A stretch of 64,000 bases of DNA from Taxillus chinensis. Its lineage: Eukaryota > Streptophyta > Magnoliopsida > Santalales > Loranthaceae. Each line of letters begins with the position of its first letter. Within the stretch, counting starts at the first letter, position 1. The notes under the pieces are model-generated. The model did not search any database. It saw only the letters and a list, made by a program, of their open reading frames with translations, and had not been told where the DNA came from. The position numbers and the translations under genes were made by a program. The stretch covers positions 27,470,440 to 27,534,439 of the forward strand of contig CM042089.1 of assembly GCA_023512835.1 (NCBI GenBank), given 5' to 3'. Below, in pieces: positions 1-11,365 of this stretch.

Positions 1-1469
1 ATACGTAGGATCAAATTAATGCATAATTAAAGCCGAAAAAAGCGACAGCATAACTCAAATCCTCCCAGAGTTGAAACCTTTGACTGAAGTCATTCATAGT
101 TTCAAAAGAGGCAGATTTCGTATCAAAACTAGTACCAATGAGTTTATTCAACCTAGTCAATTTCCAAATAATTAGGTCCCTGGATTATAGATGGTAAAGA
201 GGCCAAATTTAGATGCAATTCAACACTAAATGGCAGACGGTAGATTCACATTATTTATAGAAACCCAGTACCCAACCACCAAAGCATAGCCGCAATACAA
301 ATTTAACCAGAAATGCCAACGAAAAAGTAGCCCAAAACACTGCCTTAATGCAACTGAACAAGTTCAAAATATAATACTTGAGAGGAAGCAGTAAAAAACC
401 AACATATCTGACACAATGTTTTCCATATAAGAATTGGTAGAATCAGAGGAGAATGACATTGTTGGCTACAACTTAACTGCAGCAGATAGAATGACAAAAA
501 CCCCCAACTTGGCTATATATAATATCTAGTTTTAAAAAAAAATGATTAGCAGAGACCTACCCAAATATTGTTTTTGGGAAAATCCATCGAAAATAAAGCT
601 TTGCCCTAAAAGGAAATATATAAAAAGAACATTACAAAGCATGTTTAAATTCAACAACTGCTGACAATAATAATTAATTCACTTTCCTAACTAATTGTAA
701 ACTGCACATGGATAATTCGACATTAGTTGATACTGCAACATAAGAAGAAGCTAAAACAAAGTTTGACCTGGATTTTTTTACCTGAGCAAATATAGACTGC
801 ATCGACGACAACTATATCCTTTTGAAGGGTTTTCTGTCATACCTAAAATAAAGGAAGATGTTATTGGTAGAACAACTATATACATATCAATCGTGAAAGT
901 AAAGTTTTCATTGTGAAGTGTAGAATTTCACCTGACATATATTGGTAGATGTTATTATGAGGAACATGCCCATAAACCCAAAAGGCCCTCTGGCCCTTTA
1001 ATGCTACAAACCAAAAGCTTACCAAAGTATATAATAGTGAAAAGAAAAGCATATTCACTTAAAGAAAGTTACAAATTTTTTTTTTGGAAGAGGATGCTTC
1101 TACATCAAAATTTCACCTCTGCATAGTCCCACTAATTAAACAAACAGAAAGCTCACAACAACTACACAGATAGTTAACTAAATAATTCACAACCTCTCTG
1201 AAAATATGATCACGTTGAAAAAATGCAGCTGCAACACAACGTTGGGAAAATTTGTTCTGCTTCTCCACTTCCATGTTCTGATGAAAGAAAAATATATATA
1301 GAAAGCATGGTAGGGGTAAGTGATGTCAAAAAAACATGAATGAGAATGTTCTCAATGTACAACAAGGGTCTTAATTGCTACAACCAATAATACAAGTGAA
1401 GAAGAAGATTACAGTTGAAATTTTAATACCTGTAATTTTTATGCATCTCTACCTGAATGATGTCACAAA

Positions 1470-4400
1470 TCACATATGATCCCATATGAATGCAATAAGT
1501 TCACTTCGCACTTCATTGATCATTGATGTGTTGTATGGTTTGCTATTGTGAAACTAAAAGTATTTTTTTTCAATATATATACAAGTCAATACAAGTTTCC
1601 ATTAATGATATCTACAAAAGCTATAAGTTAATGAGTTTATAGTGTGACTCACCAATGATGTAAGGTGTGTTCCATGTGATTCTACAATATCTTTCATGTA
1701 CTGCAACACATAGTACCCGCATTCGATAGACCCAGGTTGTGTAGGGCACTATAGTTACAAGAATTTGGAGTTATAAATATATACAACTACAAATTTTGAG
1801 TGATATAAATAAAGAAATCATAACTATTACCTTTACTGTCTCAAATGTAGGCAACTTCTTTGTTGACTTAAAATTGAAACTGTAATCTAAACTTTTAAAT
1901 GCACTGCATATATGAAAGATCATTAGTAATACAAATCATCTTACAATGAAGAGAAAGGACATTTCAATGAGACACACAATTTTAAAGTTGCCAACAGGTG
2001 TGTGTCAATAGCATTGGCTAGTGGATCAAAATACCACACATGCCGCTTCTTTGGATGAACTACAGCCAACACCCAATGATAGCTGCATCACAATAAATAT
2101 AATTGCTACATAAAGATCCGTAATAGAATATTCATACGACATAACATGAAGCACAAAATTGCAAATCTTACCCTATGTTATATGGGTACAAAAAAATGCA
2201 ATCCCCTTTTGAAGTCGCCAATGTATCCATATTGTAATACAAAATATCAGAATTACTCATCGCAGGATTTCCAAGTGTTCCTGTTGGTTCTGCAAATCTA
2301 ATTGAGCTTTCCACTCCTAGATCTTTCATTCGATTAAATAGGACACTGCATCAACATATAAATATAAAATGGAGTATTACTGACATATTATAGTTTAACT
2401 ACCCATAAGAGTATTATACTAATGCAACTAACAAATTCTTACACTCACCACATATATACTTTCATAAGACTGCACCCAATTTCCTCTAAATCAATTAAAT
2501 GCAAGAACTCTTCTTTGAAAAGTGGAATCTCATCCACTATTTTTGAAAGAGGATCATTGCTTTGAAAAGCGTTTCCATCAACCGCTACAATAACGGGAGC
2601 TTCAGTATCATCTCTTGTAGCTTTCTCAACAAGTAGGGTGAAGTCCAAAATCAATTTTTTAAGATTATCATCCTCTGAGGATGCCTTCACCTATCCATTA
2701 AACATAAAAATAGCCTTATTATTAATCATTGTAATGAAAGTGTATGCTTACATTACATTAGGTTAATTGTGATAACTAACCTTGGGGTCCTTTAACACAA
2801 CACGATCCTTCAAAATAACTAGCTTTCTCGGCCATGAAACAAATCCTCCAACCGCTTCAGAAAGATTGTCGGCGTCTACATTTGACACAGGAAGAGGCTC
2901 CTCTCCATACCCATCATTTATAAGACCAAGAACTGATACACGGACATTTCCCTCGTCCTGTGCTACGCCATGAAGGATGTTGGCATCTCCCAGCTCATAG
3001 ACATATCCCCGTGCTACAACTCTCTCAATTGTAGGGTTTGCTAATTGACAAGTTCGAGCATTTGGCTATCAATTTAATAAAATTTTCAACATATTCATTA
3101 TTAAATCGCTTTTGTTTTACAATGTAAGAAAAGATAAAATTATATGTTTACCATGTCATCTGGTGGCCATGCATCATAAACATCATCATGAACATCATTT
3201 TCTTCATTTATCTGCATTAAAAATATAAATCATTTAATAACGTACCCACAATGAAAAGTAATTTAACATATTGTAAAACTACTTCACCCTAGTAATAAAG
3301 AAGACAACACCTTATTCATTGCAGACAATGGTGAGGAATGGATTGCCTTTTTCCCAGCTCCCGTATCGTGTGGGCCACTTGTCTCATCCTATAATACACA
3401 ACACGTTAAGAAACTATCAATTAAGTTCAACCATAACTATATAATGTAGAAACAATACACAACACCATATTTAACATATTATAAAACTACTTCATCCTAG
3501 TAATAAACAAGACAAGACCTTATTCATTGTAGACAATGGTGAGGAATTGATTGCCTTTTTCCCAGCTCCCGTATCGTGTGAGCCACTTGTCTCATCCTAT
3601 AATACACAACATATTAACACAACACCATATTTGCACAAATTATTAAAATTAGAAAAAAAATATATCCAAATGTACATATATACCTGTGTCCCCATGGCTA
3701 AGTTAACAATGCTACCCTTTGTACTATTGGAACCCTTCCTCTCACCAGGGGAGAATGATGGGGATAATTGTGGGACTTCTAGCCCATGATGGCTAATGAC
3801 AATGACCATCGTCTTCACATACTTCGTTAGTTCATCTATCGTCTTCACATACTTTGTTAATTCATCTATCTTCGTATGTGCAGATTCACATGAATGACAT
3901 TTCCGATAAGGGAAAGAGTCGAAGTATTGGGTTGGACTGACCAAGGCACCAACACCCCGCACTCGGCCCCAACGCTCTTCTGTTCCTAACGCCTGAGTCA
4001 AGACATCATTACTCCCTTCAACAGTCAAAGTGCCACTTTCAACTTCAGCAACTACTTTGTCCTGAAAAAAACCATTTCTCATTTAATAACTCATTTAATC
4101 GGATTATCATATGTACATACATGTATAAGAAATAACTATTTATTCATATAACACATGCATAGTATGTGAAAATGTCATAAAATTTAACATAAATATAAAC
4201 TTCACTCACAATTTTCTCCACTTGCTCCCTAACTTTGTCATTATTATATGATCCACTTTTATCTTGTCTGCCCCTTTTCCACAATGTATGCCTCTCAATA
4301 GATTCGATCGTATTTCGCTCTTCTTGCCGCCGATACACAAAACAATGAACAAATCTGATGAGTAGTGTACATAGAAGTAATCAACCGAAGTAAAACTCTT

Positions 4401-5212
4401 ATTACATTTCTTTTACTTACTATTTCTTCCTCCAAACCAGCATATCCTTTTCTAGCAATTCTATGATTGTAAATATTTTTGGCATGACTACCTTGCGCCA
4501 GTCTACGCACTTGCTGAAAAAAACATTTTACATTACAATTTTAATAACTATTTAAAAAGATAACACATGAATCAATTAATTAGGGGAATAACATCTTACA
4601 TTCCATGATTTACTTGTTCTTTCTTTGACGAAATCAGTCCACTGATCCTGGGTGATGGTAGACCAAACCTCAGGTGCTTCTTTCCGTATGTTTTGTGGAC
4701 ATTTAACATAGGGAAGTATGTATTGAGTATACAACTTATGCTTGAAATCACGGAATCGAAGACCAACTTTTCTGAGGAGCTTTTTTTGCCATCCTTCAAA
4801 TTTATCGCAACAATAATTCTCCTGCACATCGTATGTGAATGAAACAAGTTATCATATTTTGATAAACATATACATAAGTATGACAAAAAATTATATTGTA
4901 AAACATTATATAAAATCAAATAACCTCTATCACATCTACAATTTTATCCTTCACGCTTTGTGGCACTTGTTTCCAAGTTTTGCAGCTAATTGGGACATGA
5001 GTACGACATATCTTTCCAACATCAGTAGATGTCAACACTCGTGATGGCCCTATTGGTTGTCCTTTGATGTTAAAATTGAGTTCATGTTTTGTTTTCTTTC
5101 CTTTTCCTGTACCGATTGTGAGACTTGTCTTTCCCCTCTTTCTCTTCTTTTGTTGTTTCTTCAAAGGATTGTCATTATTTTCACTACTTTTTTGGCCATC
5201 GATTTGATCCAT
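1470..5212 (-). CDS. CACTA second gene: plant transposase-associated protein with C-terminal Ulp1-like (C48) protease
   Basis: This spliced gene has a likely start at ATG 5210-5212 and a stop TGA at 1470-1472. Exons I can define are about 4925-5212, 4600-4821, 4421-4513, about 4209-4330, about 3685-4075, two near-identical small exons (3297-3600), about 3160-3215, 2781-3065, 2449-2690, 2172-2345, 1978-2082, 1831-1903, 1653-1748 and 1470-1553. The N-terminal part is basic (KKQQKKRKRGK). The middle matches the plant En/Spm 'Ptta' type, including the DVLTQALGT motif. Exon 2781-3065 is a conserved domain usual in these ORFs. The C-terminal protease keeps the His (YHWVLAVV), Asp (WYFDPLAN) and the Gln/Cys region (QPGSIECGYYV), the C48 catalytic set. 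Junctions checked from 2781 down to 1470 stay in frame without stops. The junction between 4421 and 4330 could not be resolved, so the N-terminal half may be damaged. Confidence 0.75.
3297..3600 (-). repeat. Tandem duplication of one small exon with its flanks
   Basis: Two copies of a roughly 115-130 bp segment lie about 190-205 bp apart (near 3280-3405 and 3472-3605). Each carries the same coding exon, read on the - strand as DETSGPHDTGAGKKAIHSS in one copy and DETSGSHDTGAGKKAINSS in the other. The flanking intron sequence is also duplicated, so this is a genomic duplication rather than convergent coding sequence. Both copies stay open and differ at a few bases. Confidence 0.8.
3810..3869 (-). 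repeat. In-frame 30-bp tandem duplication in the CACTA second gene
   Basis: Two 30-bp units (3810-3839 and 3840-3869) encode IDELTKYVKT twice in a row on the - strand. The units differ by two bases (C/T and G/A) that leave the peptide unchanged. The reading frame is kept, so the effect is a ten-residue insertion. Confidence 0.85.
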
Positions 5213-5378
5213 GTCACCTACAAAAAATATAGACATAAAAATGATGCTTCCATGTCAGTTGCAGATAAATAAATAAATAATATTAATAAAAAAAACAATG
5301 ATACACAATTCCTTCCTTTTATTAATATTAACAATAATACATACTAATGAAAAGTTTGATTTTCATATGAGGAGTCTT

Positions 5379-8300
5379 TTAAGCATCCACCCATTCCCCT
5401 TCAACTCCATCTCTTAACAACATCGACCCATTTTGGTCAATTCTTTCAATATATTCATCATCTGGCAGTACTTGGCTTACGTCAATACGATCCACACAAA
5501 CATCACTAACATCCTCTTCCTCTAGTTCTTCGTTAAGATAATCTTTTTGTGGTGCTGCAAGAACTACTGACCAAGTCAAATCTAACTGATCTTATACATA
5601 AAAAACCTGCTTAGCTTGGGAAGCCAAAATAAAAGGCTCATTTTTATGACCAATTCTACCAAGTTAAACTAATGTAAAACCAAGATCATCCACTTTAATC
5701 CCATTATTACTGTCAACCCAATCACACTTAAAGACAGGAATTTTGAACATGTGATAATTGAGCAACCATATCTCTTTAATAACACCATAGTAAGTAGTCT
5801 CTGCAACCAATGGATTGTTATCCCGAGCACTTGCAACATGCATTGCAGTGGCAACTAAGCTAACACCACTATTCTGGTTCACTCGCATCCCATCACGTTC
5901 TTTAGTATGATAACGACAGCCTTTAATGATATAACCGGGAACTTTTAACACTTCATCAGATGGGCCATATGCTATCCACTCCAAATCCCGATCTACTTTA
6001 TGACCATGGCTTAAGAGGTCATCGATCTGCAAAACGTTTATGGTCAAAACAAGCAAAGTACTGAAGTTTAAAACACAAGACAAGAAAACCTTGCTACAAA
6101 TGTACCTTCTTACGAACCCAACCAATGAATGTGCGGTGGTGCTCTTCTTGAATCCATTTAGGCAACTTCGCTTTCTGAGAATGAAGCTTTTTCAAATCCT
6201 GAATGTGCTCCCTATCAAGTTGTTTGGATATTGAAGTTTAATAACACATGGTTAAACTTTGGCATCAAATTTATAAATGAATGTGAAAAAACTTAAGTAC
6301 ATATAACTCACATAATATAAGGTTGCATGGCATCTGTATTCTCTAACACATATCGATGTGCCTGTTCCCATTCAATTTTATTAACCTTGATAACCTTCCC
6401 ACTTGTTATTGCTCGTCCAGTGTAAAATTCACCATCCGTGAAGTTTCGATTTCTTGTAACACCAATTGCATCTAAATCAGAGAAGTATTCAGAGCAAAAT
6501 TCAACAGCTTTTTCAGCAATATAACATTCTGCAATACAGCCCTCTGGATGGGTTCGATTGCGAACATACCCTTTCAACACTTTCATATACCTCTCAAATG
6601 GATACATCCATCGAAATTGCACAGGTCCACAAAGTTGCACCTCTCGAACCAAATGTACAGTCAAGTGAATCATGACATCAAAAAAAGATGGCGAAATTTT
6701 TTTTTCCAACACACATAGTGTTAAGACAAGTTGCTTCTGAATTACAGGCAATAGAGAGACATCTACAACTTTGCTACAAATATTCTTAAAGAACAAACAA
6801 AATCTTGCAATTGCATGCCTCACATTATTTGGCAAAACATTTCAATTAGCCACAGGCAACAACTGTTGCATTAAAACATGACAGTCATGAGATTTCATCC
6901 CTTGAAGTTTTAATTCCTGCATTAATACAAGATTCCTTATGTTTGAAGAGAATCCGTCTGGTACCTTAAGTTCCAACAATGTTTTGCATATCATCTTCTT
7001 TTCCTCCCTGGATAGTGTATAGCTAGTTGGTGGTAAGTATATGCGTTCACCCCTCTTCTCTAGTTTAAGTTCTTCTTTCTTCAGTAGCTTAACCCAATCC
7101 CATTGAGCATTTTCTCCATCCTTAGTCTTGTTTGGAATGTTGAGTAACGTACCAACTATACTATCACAAACATTCTTCTCAATATGCATAACATCCAAGT
7201 TGTGGCAAACGTAAAGATGTTTCCAATATTCAAGTTCAAAGAACGTAGACTTCTTGTTCCAACATTTGGTTACTTCATTGTCCTTATCTTTCTTTCTCTT
7301 TTTCTTATCCCCCCATACATATTTTATCCCTTCAACCTTCCACGGTGTTTGAATCCCATTTAAGATAACAGGCTTCTTCCCAACATTATACTTACCACAA
7401 AAACCCCATTTTCATTTGCAATACTCATGTTCAGTAGGGAGAAACCTTTGGTGCCCAACATATACAATCTTACGACCACATTTCAATCTAATGGGATAAG
7501 TATCTTCCCCACATATTGGACAAGCTTTATAGCCCTTAACACAACAACCACTCAAATTTCCATAAGCTGGAAAGTCATTGATTGTCCACAACAATACAGC
7601 TTTTAGAGTGAAAATTTGTTTTGCGTGTGCATCATAGACTTCGACACCGACATCCCATAATTGTTTCAAATCATCAAGTAATGGAGCCAAGTAAACATCT
7701 ATATCAATTCCGGGTTGCTTTGGACCTGAAATTAATAGAGTCAGCATCATAAATTTTCGTTTCATGCATAACCAAGGTGGAAGGTTATATGTGATTAGTA
7801 TCACAGGCCAACAACTGTAAGGAGTGTTATATGAACTGTGGGGGTTAATTCCATCAGTGGAAAGAGCCAAGCGCAAATTTCGTGGATCCATGCCAAACTG
7901 TGGCCACTTGAGATCTACAAACTTCCATGATGCCGAGTCTGTTGGGTGTCGCAGCTGTCCATCTACTTTTCGGTCTTTCGAATGCCATATCAAGTTTCTT
8001 GCTACTTCTACAGTCTGAAACATCCTTCTAAACCTTGGTATGGGCGGAAAATACCATAATACTTTTAAAGGTACTCCATCCCTTTTACCATCCTTCCATC
8101 GAGACGTATGACATTGGGGACATTCAGAGGCATCAACAAACTCCTTTCGATACAGAATGCAGTCATTCGAACAAGCATGTATCTTTTCATAATTCAATCC
8201 CAATGATTTCAATGTCTTTTTCGCCTCATAAACCGATGTAGGCAACTCATTATTATCTGGTAACATTGTTGCTAACAGTTGCAACAGATCGGTAAAACTC

Positions 8301-8573
8301 TTATCGGAATGTCCATTACTTGTCTTCAACCTATAAAGTTTTGCCACTGCAGAAAGCTTCGTAAATTTAGAACAACCGGGCTACAAAGGCTTTTCAGCAT
8401 CCTCAAGTAGTTTTTTAAACACATGAGGATCATCAAGACATTGCTCTTGAGCAGCTTTAACCATGTCCACTGCGTCTGCACCATCTTCGGGTGTGTAAGC
8501 TTCAAAATAGGTGGAACAACCAATCTGTTCTGGATAAGATGTAACCCTTGGCACTTCTTGTACACTTGGCAAT
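5379..8573 (-). pseudogene. TNP2-type CACTA transposase, broken by in-frame stops
   Basis: Read on the - strand this is the TNP2 transposase family (Pfam transposase family tnp2), which cuts and joins CACTA elements at their termini. The core lies at 7412-8347, with motifs such as FRRMFQTVEVARNLIWHSKD, the cysteine-containing CCVKGYKACPICGED and LDVMHIEKNVCDSIVGTLLN (near 7190). It continues through 6308-6835, an exon at about 6105-6235 (HHRTFIGWVRK) and the C-terminal exon ending near 6026, down to the stop at 5379-5381. At least five in-frame stops interrupt it: TAG 8381-8383, TGA 7412-7414, TGA 6842-6844, TAA 5664-5666 and TAA 5592-5594. The zinc-finger-like N-terminal transposase-associated domain usual in the family is not recognisable upstream of 8573. 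The copy cannot make full-length transposase and could move only with enzyme supplied by another element. Confidence 0.88.
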
Positions 8574-9236
8574 AATAAAACCCATTCAAGCAGACGATTT
8601 TATAAAACATAAAGATAAGATTTTTAGCAATCTAGAAAATCAACTAAACGGTAAAGCAACACTCAACTACTTCATAAACAACACGAAACAAACGCTCACA
8701 ATCATGCAGCATAAAACAAGTAGCTTATTAGGCCAGGTAAAAACCAACAGATCGAGCAAGAAAAGGAGGAACACAGATGTGAAAAAACAAGCACAAATCA
8801 AGATGAAAAAAAATACCAACCCCAAGACCTAACAACTCTCTTATCTAATGTGGCTTCTTCCTTCAAAATCAAGAACAGGTCGCCTTCTTCTATCTTCCTC
8901 CAACAGCCGATGGGTGGTGGAGCTAAGAGATGTGCGGCGGTGAAGGCAGGATGCAGCGGCGTTGCAGCAATGTCAGCTTCGTGCAATGGCTCTGTGGACT
9001 GAGGTGTACCACCGTCCAGTGAGAGATGCAGGGATAGAAGGCGATGTGCGTCTACGAGAAACCACGGTGGCGTCAACAAAGCTCGGACGGGCGGCAACGT
9101 CGGGAGAGAGAACGCACTCGATCGATCAGGGGAGATGGAAGAGCAAATGAATTAGCGATTAGGGATTCCGAGCGAGCGAGCTAGGTAAGAGAGAGATTGA
9201 TTTGGGAACGATAGCTAGGGATAAGAGTAAATTAAA
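8574..9236 (-). other. 5' leader region of the CACTA element, GC-rich part
   Basis: This lies between the TNP2 reading frame and the subterminal repeats. The part at about 8860-9160 is clearly richer in GC and CpG than its surroundings and has a 99-codon open frame on the - strand (8798-9097) with no family I recognise. Maize Spm also has a GC-rich first exon used in its epigenetic control, so a leader or control region is the simplest reading. A captured host fragment is possible. Confidence 0.4.
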
Positions 9237-9476
9237 GATGGATTGACAACGTTTCCTATAAAACGTCGATAATAAAATTACACTATGACGACGCTTTTTT
9301 ATTAGCGTTGTTGTATAATATTATTAACGACACTTTCTAAAAAGCGTCGTTAACTTTAAAAATTCAACGACATGTCCAAGATAAACGTCGTCTTCTAACA
9401 ATGTTAATGACACTTTCATAAAGTGTCATTAAAAGCCAAATCAAAAGCGTCGTTAGTGCCCTCTTTTGTAGTAGTG
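9237..9476. repeat. CACTA subterminal inverted repeats and terminal inverted repeat
   Basis: Short motifs with the core AACGACG or its reverse complement occur about ten times. They often form facing pairs, for example 9327-9355 (ACGACACTTT...AAAAGCGTCGTT), 9403-9430 (AATGACACTTT...AAAGTGTCATT) and 9441-9455. The end itself is 9464-9476. In En/Spm such motifs bind the TNPA protein, which brings the two ends together. Several copies carry C-to-T type differences from the core. Confidence 0.8.
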
Positions 9477-11365
9477 AAGTGGAAGGATCAGATAACTTCT
9501 CCCCCGGTTTAGCAGATCGGCGAGAGCGGGAGGGGCGAGTCACGACTTGGGTTAAGTCCGTGATAGAAGCAGACAAGCCCTGAAGAGATGTGGCAATCAT
9601 CTCGAGCTTCTGATCCAAGGAGAGAGAGGAGGAGGAGAGAGCGGAAAGAATCTCGGCGCCAATGGCCTTGACCCGATCAGTGATGGCCTGGGTCTGAAGA
9701 CGATTGACCTTCGCAAGTCGATCAAGTTGGGCAGAGAAGGCGGCTTCGGATAGAATCGTTGCAAAGGATGCGCGCCCAAGGCCAAAGGCAAGAGCCTTAT
9801 AGGACTCACCCGCATGAAGAGGAGCAGGTGTGGGTAAGGCAGAGTCGGCGGCAGTCGGAGAGTACAATGGTGGTGCAGCTGCAGGGGGCAGAGAGCCACT
9901 TTGACCGGAGAGGTCAATAGTAGGGATATCCGCAGGATGGGAGAGACCAGCCTCAGCAGGGATGGGCATCCGTGCGTCGTGGGTAGGGCCGGATGAGGTA
10001 GCAGCAGGAATGGGAGCCTGAAGCATTGACGGCGTCAGAAAGCCGTGAGCACAGTTCCAAGTAATCATATCCTCCGGGGTTTGGGTGTGTTGAGTATAAT
10101 ACACCCGGAGGGTAGGTTCTGGGATGTCGGCAGTGTGAGCGAGGCTGAAACGCAGCCAGCAGTCAGTAAGGAGGTCGGTGGAGAGATGGTCGATGTAGTC
10201 CTTGGGGACAGGAGAGTGAGCCAGAGAAGCTTCCGCAGAAGAGATAGGGATTTCGGGTAGAACAGCAGCAATGGCTACTGTGACCGGAGAGATGGGTGCG
10301 GGAGCGTCAGCAGCAGCATCAGAAGCAGCAGCAGCAGCGGGAGGAGAAGCAGGACCAGCAGCAGTAGAGGCTGATAAGACAGCCACATGGATGGCCGGCT
10401 GAGAGGGCCCTGCAGCAGTAGACGGGTCAGCGTGAACGCTTTGCAGCGAACTGCAGGACCGTGCCGGAGCGACAACAGACCGGATGCAGGAGTGGAAGGA
10501 CTGGGGAGCAGAGCTAACTTCATGACCCGAGCTTGCAACTGGGTCACCAATAGAACTCGCTTGCTGCTCCGACACAACAACAAGAGCACGGGAGGCTGGA
10601 GGGCAGCGAACGATGAGTGTCCCATCTGCAGTAAGATGATGGAAGTAGAAGTTCGTTGGGAAGGGAATCACCAATTCGTCCTGGAAGTGCGCGGGGCGAA
10701 GGTGTCGGAAAATTTGAGACAGAATCCATCCAAAAGACGAATTCCGTTTCCCATTCCGCAGCACTCGAAACAGGAAAACGCCCCAGTTAAGTGGCAGTGA
10801 CTCAAAAACGGCGTACATCGCCAGCAGCAGATCGTACGGAACAGAGTCAAGATCTATAGAGCGAGCCAGTAGGCACTGGCTCGGTATAGTGGCCATACAG
10901 CGATGGGGGCCCTGAAAAGACTTCAACTTGTACTCCTTTACCTTGTTGGGACAGCCCATGGACGCAGCCATGGCTAGAGCGCTCGGCCTGAAATCATTGC
11001 TCTCAGGAAGATGGAAGGCATCACGTATCACCTGAGGGGTGATCTTGATAGTTTTCCCTCAGACCATTGAGATGATAGACTCATCACTGGAGTTGACATG
11101 CTGATAGAAGGCAAGAATGTCAGAGACGAGGAGATCGACCGCGGTAGAGACGAGGGCGAACCTCTTCGAGCCAGGCTGGAGGATCAGAGATTCCAAACCA
11201 GTTGACCAAGTGGCCAGGAACAACACCATAGAGAGCTTGAGCTGCCACTGAAATATGGAGGATTGGAGGAAAAGGAGATGAGGTCTTTGGAGTTGGAAGA
11301 AGCAACGAGGATTTAGGGTTCTGAGAATTGGGAGTGATAGCCTCGTGCGTCGCTTGAAAGTGCAT
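9477..11365 (-). pseudogene. Post-pol (env-position) ORF with 'putative plant transposon protein' domain
   Basis: The reading starts near ATG 11363-11365, shifts frame around 11.15-11.2 kb, passes one TGA near 11058-11060, and is then open to the CACTA insertion at 9476. The N-terminal half (VNWFGISDPPAW, DILAFYQHVNSSDES, VIRDAFHLPES) resembles what I recall as the Pfam family 'putative plant transposon protein'. A long Ala/Pro/Ser-rich low-complexity stretch follows (about 10.0-10.55 kb). Near the end is a probable coiled coil (about 9.55-9.75 kb) with heptad-like Leu/Ile/Ala spacing. I see no convincing signal peptide or transmembrane segment, so position is the only link to an envelope-type gene. 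The open frame runs on into the CACTA terminus to 9364, giving a chimeric tail. Confidence 0.65.

Larger units (their letters stand above)
1..9476 (-). mobile_element. CACTA (En/Spm-type) DNA transposon, left end outside window
   Basis: The element end at 9464-9476 reads CACTACTACAAAA on the - strand, the usual terminus of plant CACTA transposons. Next to it are short inverted subterminal repeats around the core AACGAC/GTCGTT, the kind of site the element's DNA-binding protein recognises. Inside, on the - strand, are the two genes expected of the family: a TNP2-type transposase (5379-8573) and a second gene ending in a Ulp1-type cysteine protease (1470-5212). I found no opposite CACTA terminus in 1-1400, so the other end should lie beyond position 1 and the element is longer than 9.4 kb. 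It is inserted in the post-pol ORF of a Sirevirus-like Copia element. The first flanking bases are AAG (9477-9479); the matching 3-bp duplication cannot be checked here. Confidence 0.88.

Noticed and set aside
8798..9097. A 99-codon - strand frame that could be a first exon of the CACTA transposase
   Set aside because: No similarity to the transposase-associated domain and no clear in-frame splice to the TNP2 part; kept only as a GC-rich leader.
10387..10800. A 137-codon + strand frame
   Set aside because: It is the antisense shadow of the Ala/Pro/Ser-rich stretch of the post-pol ORF.
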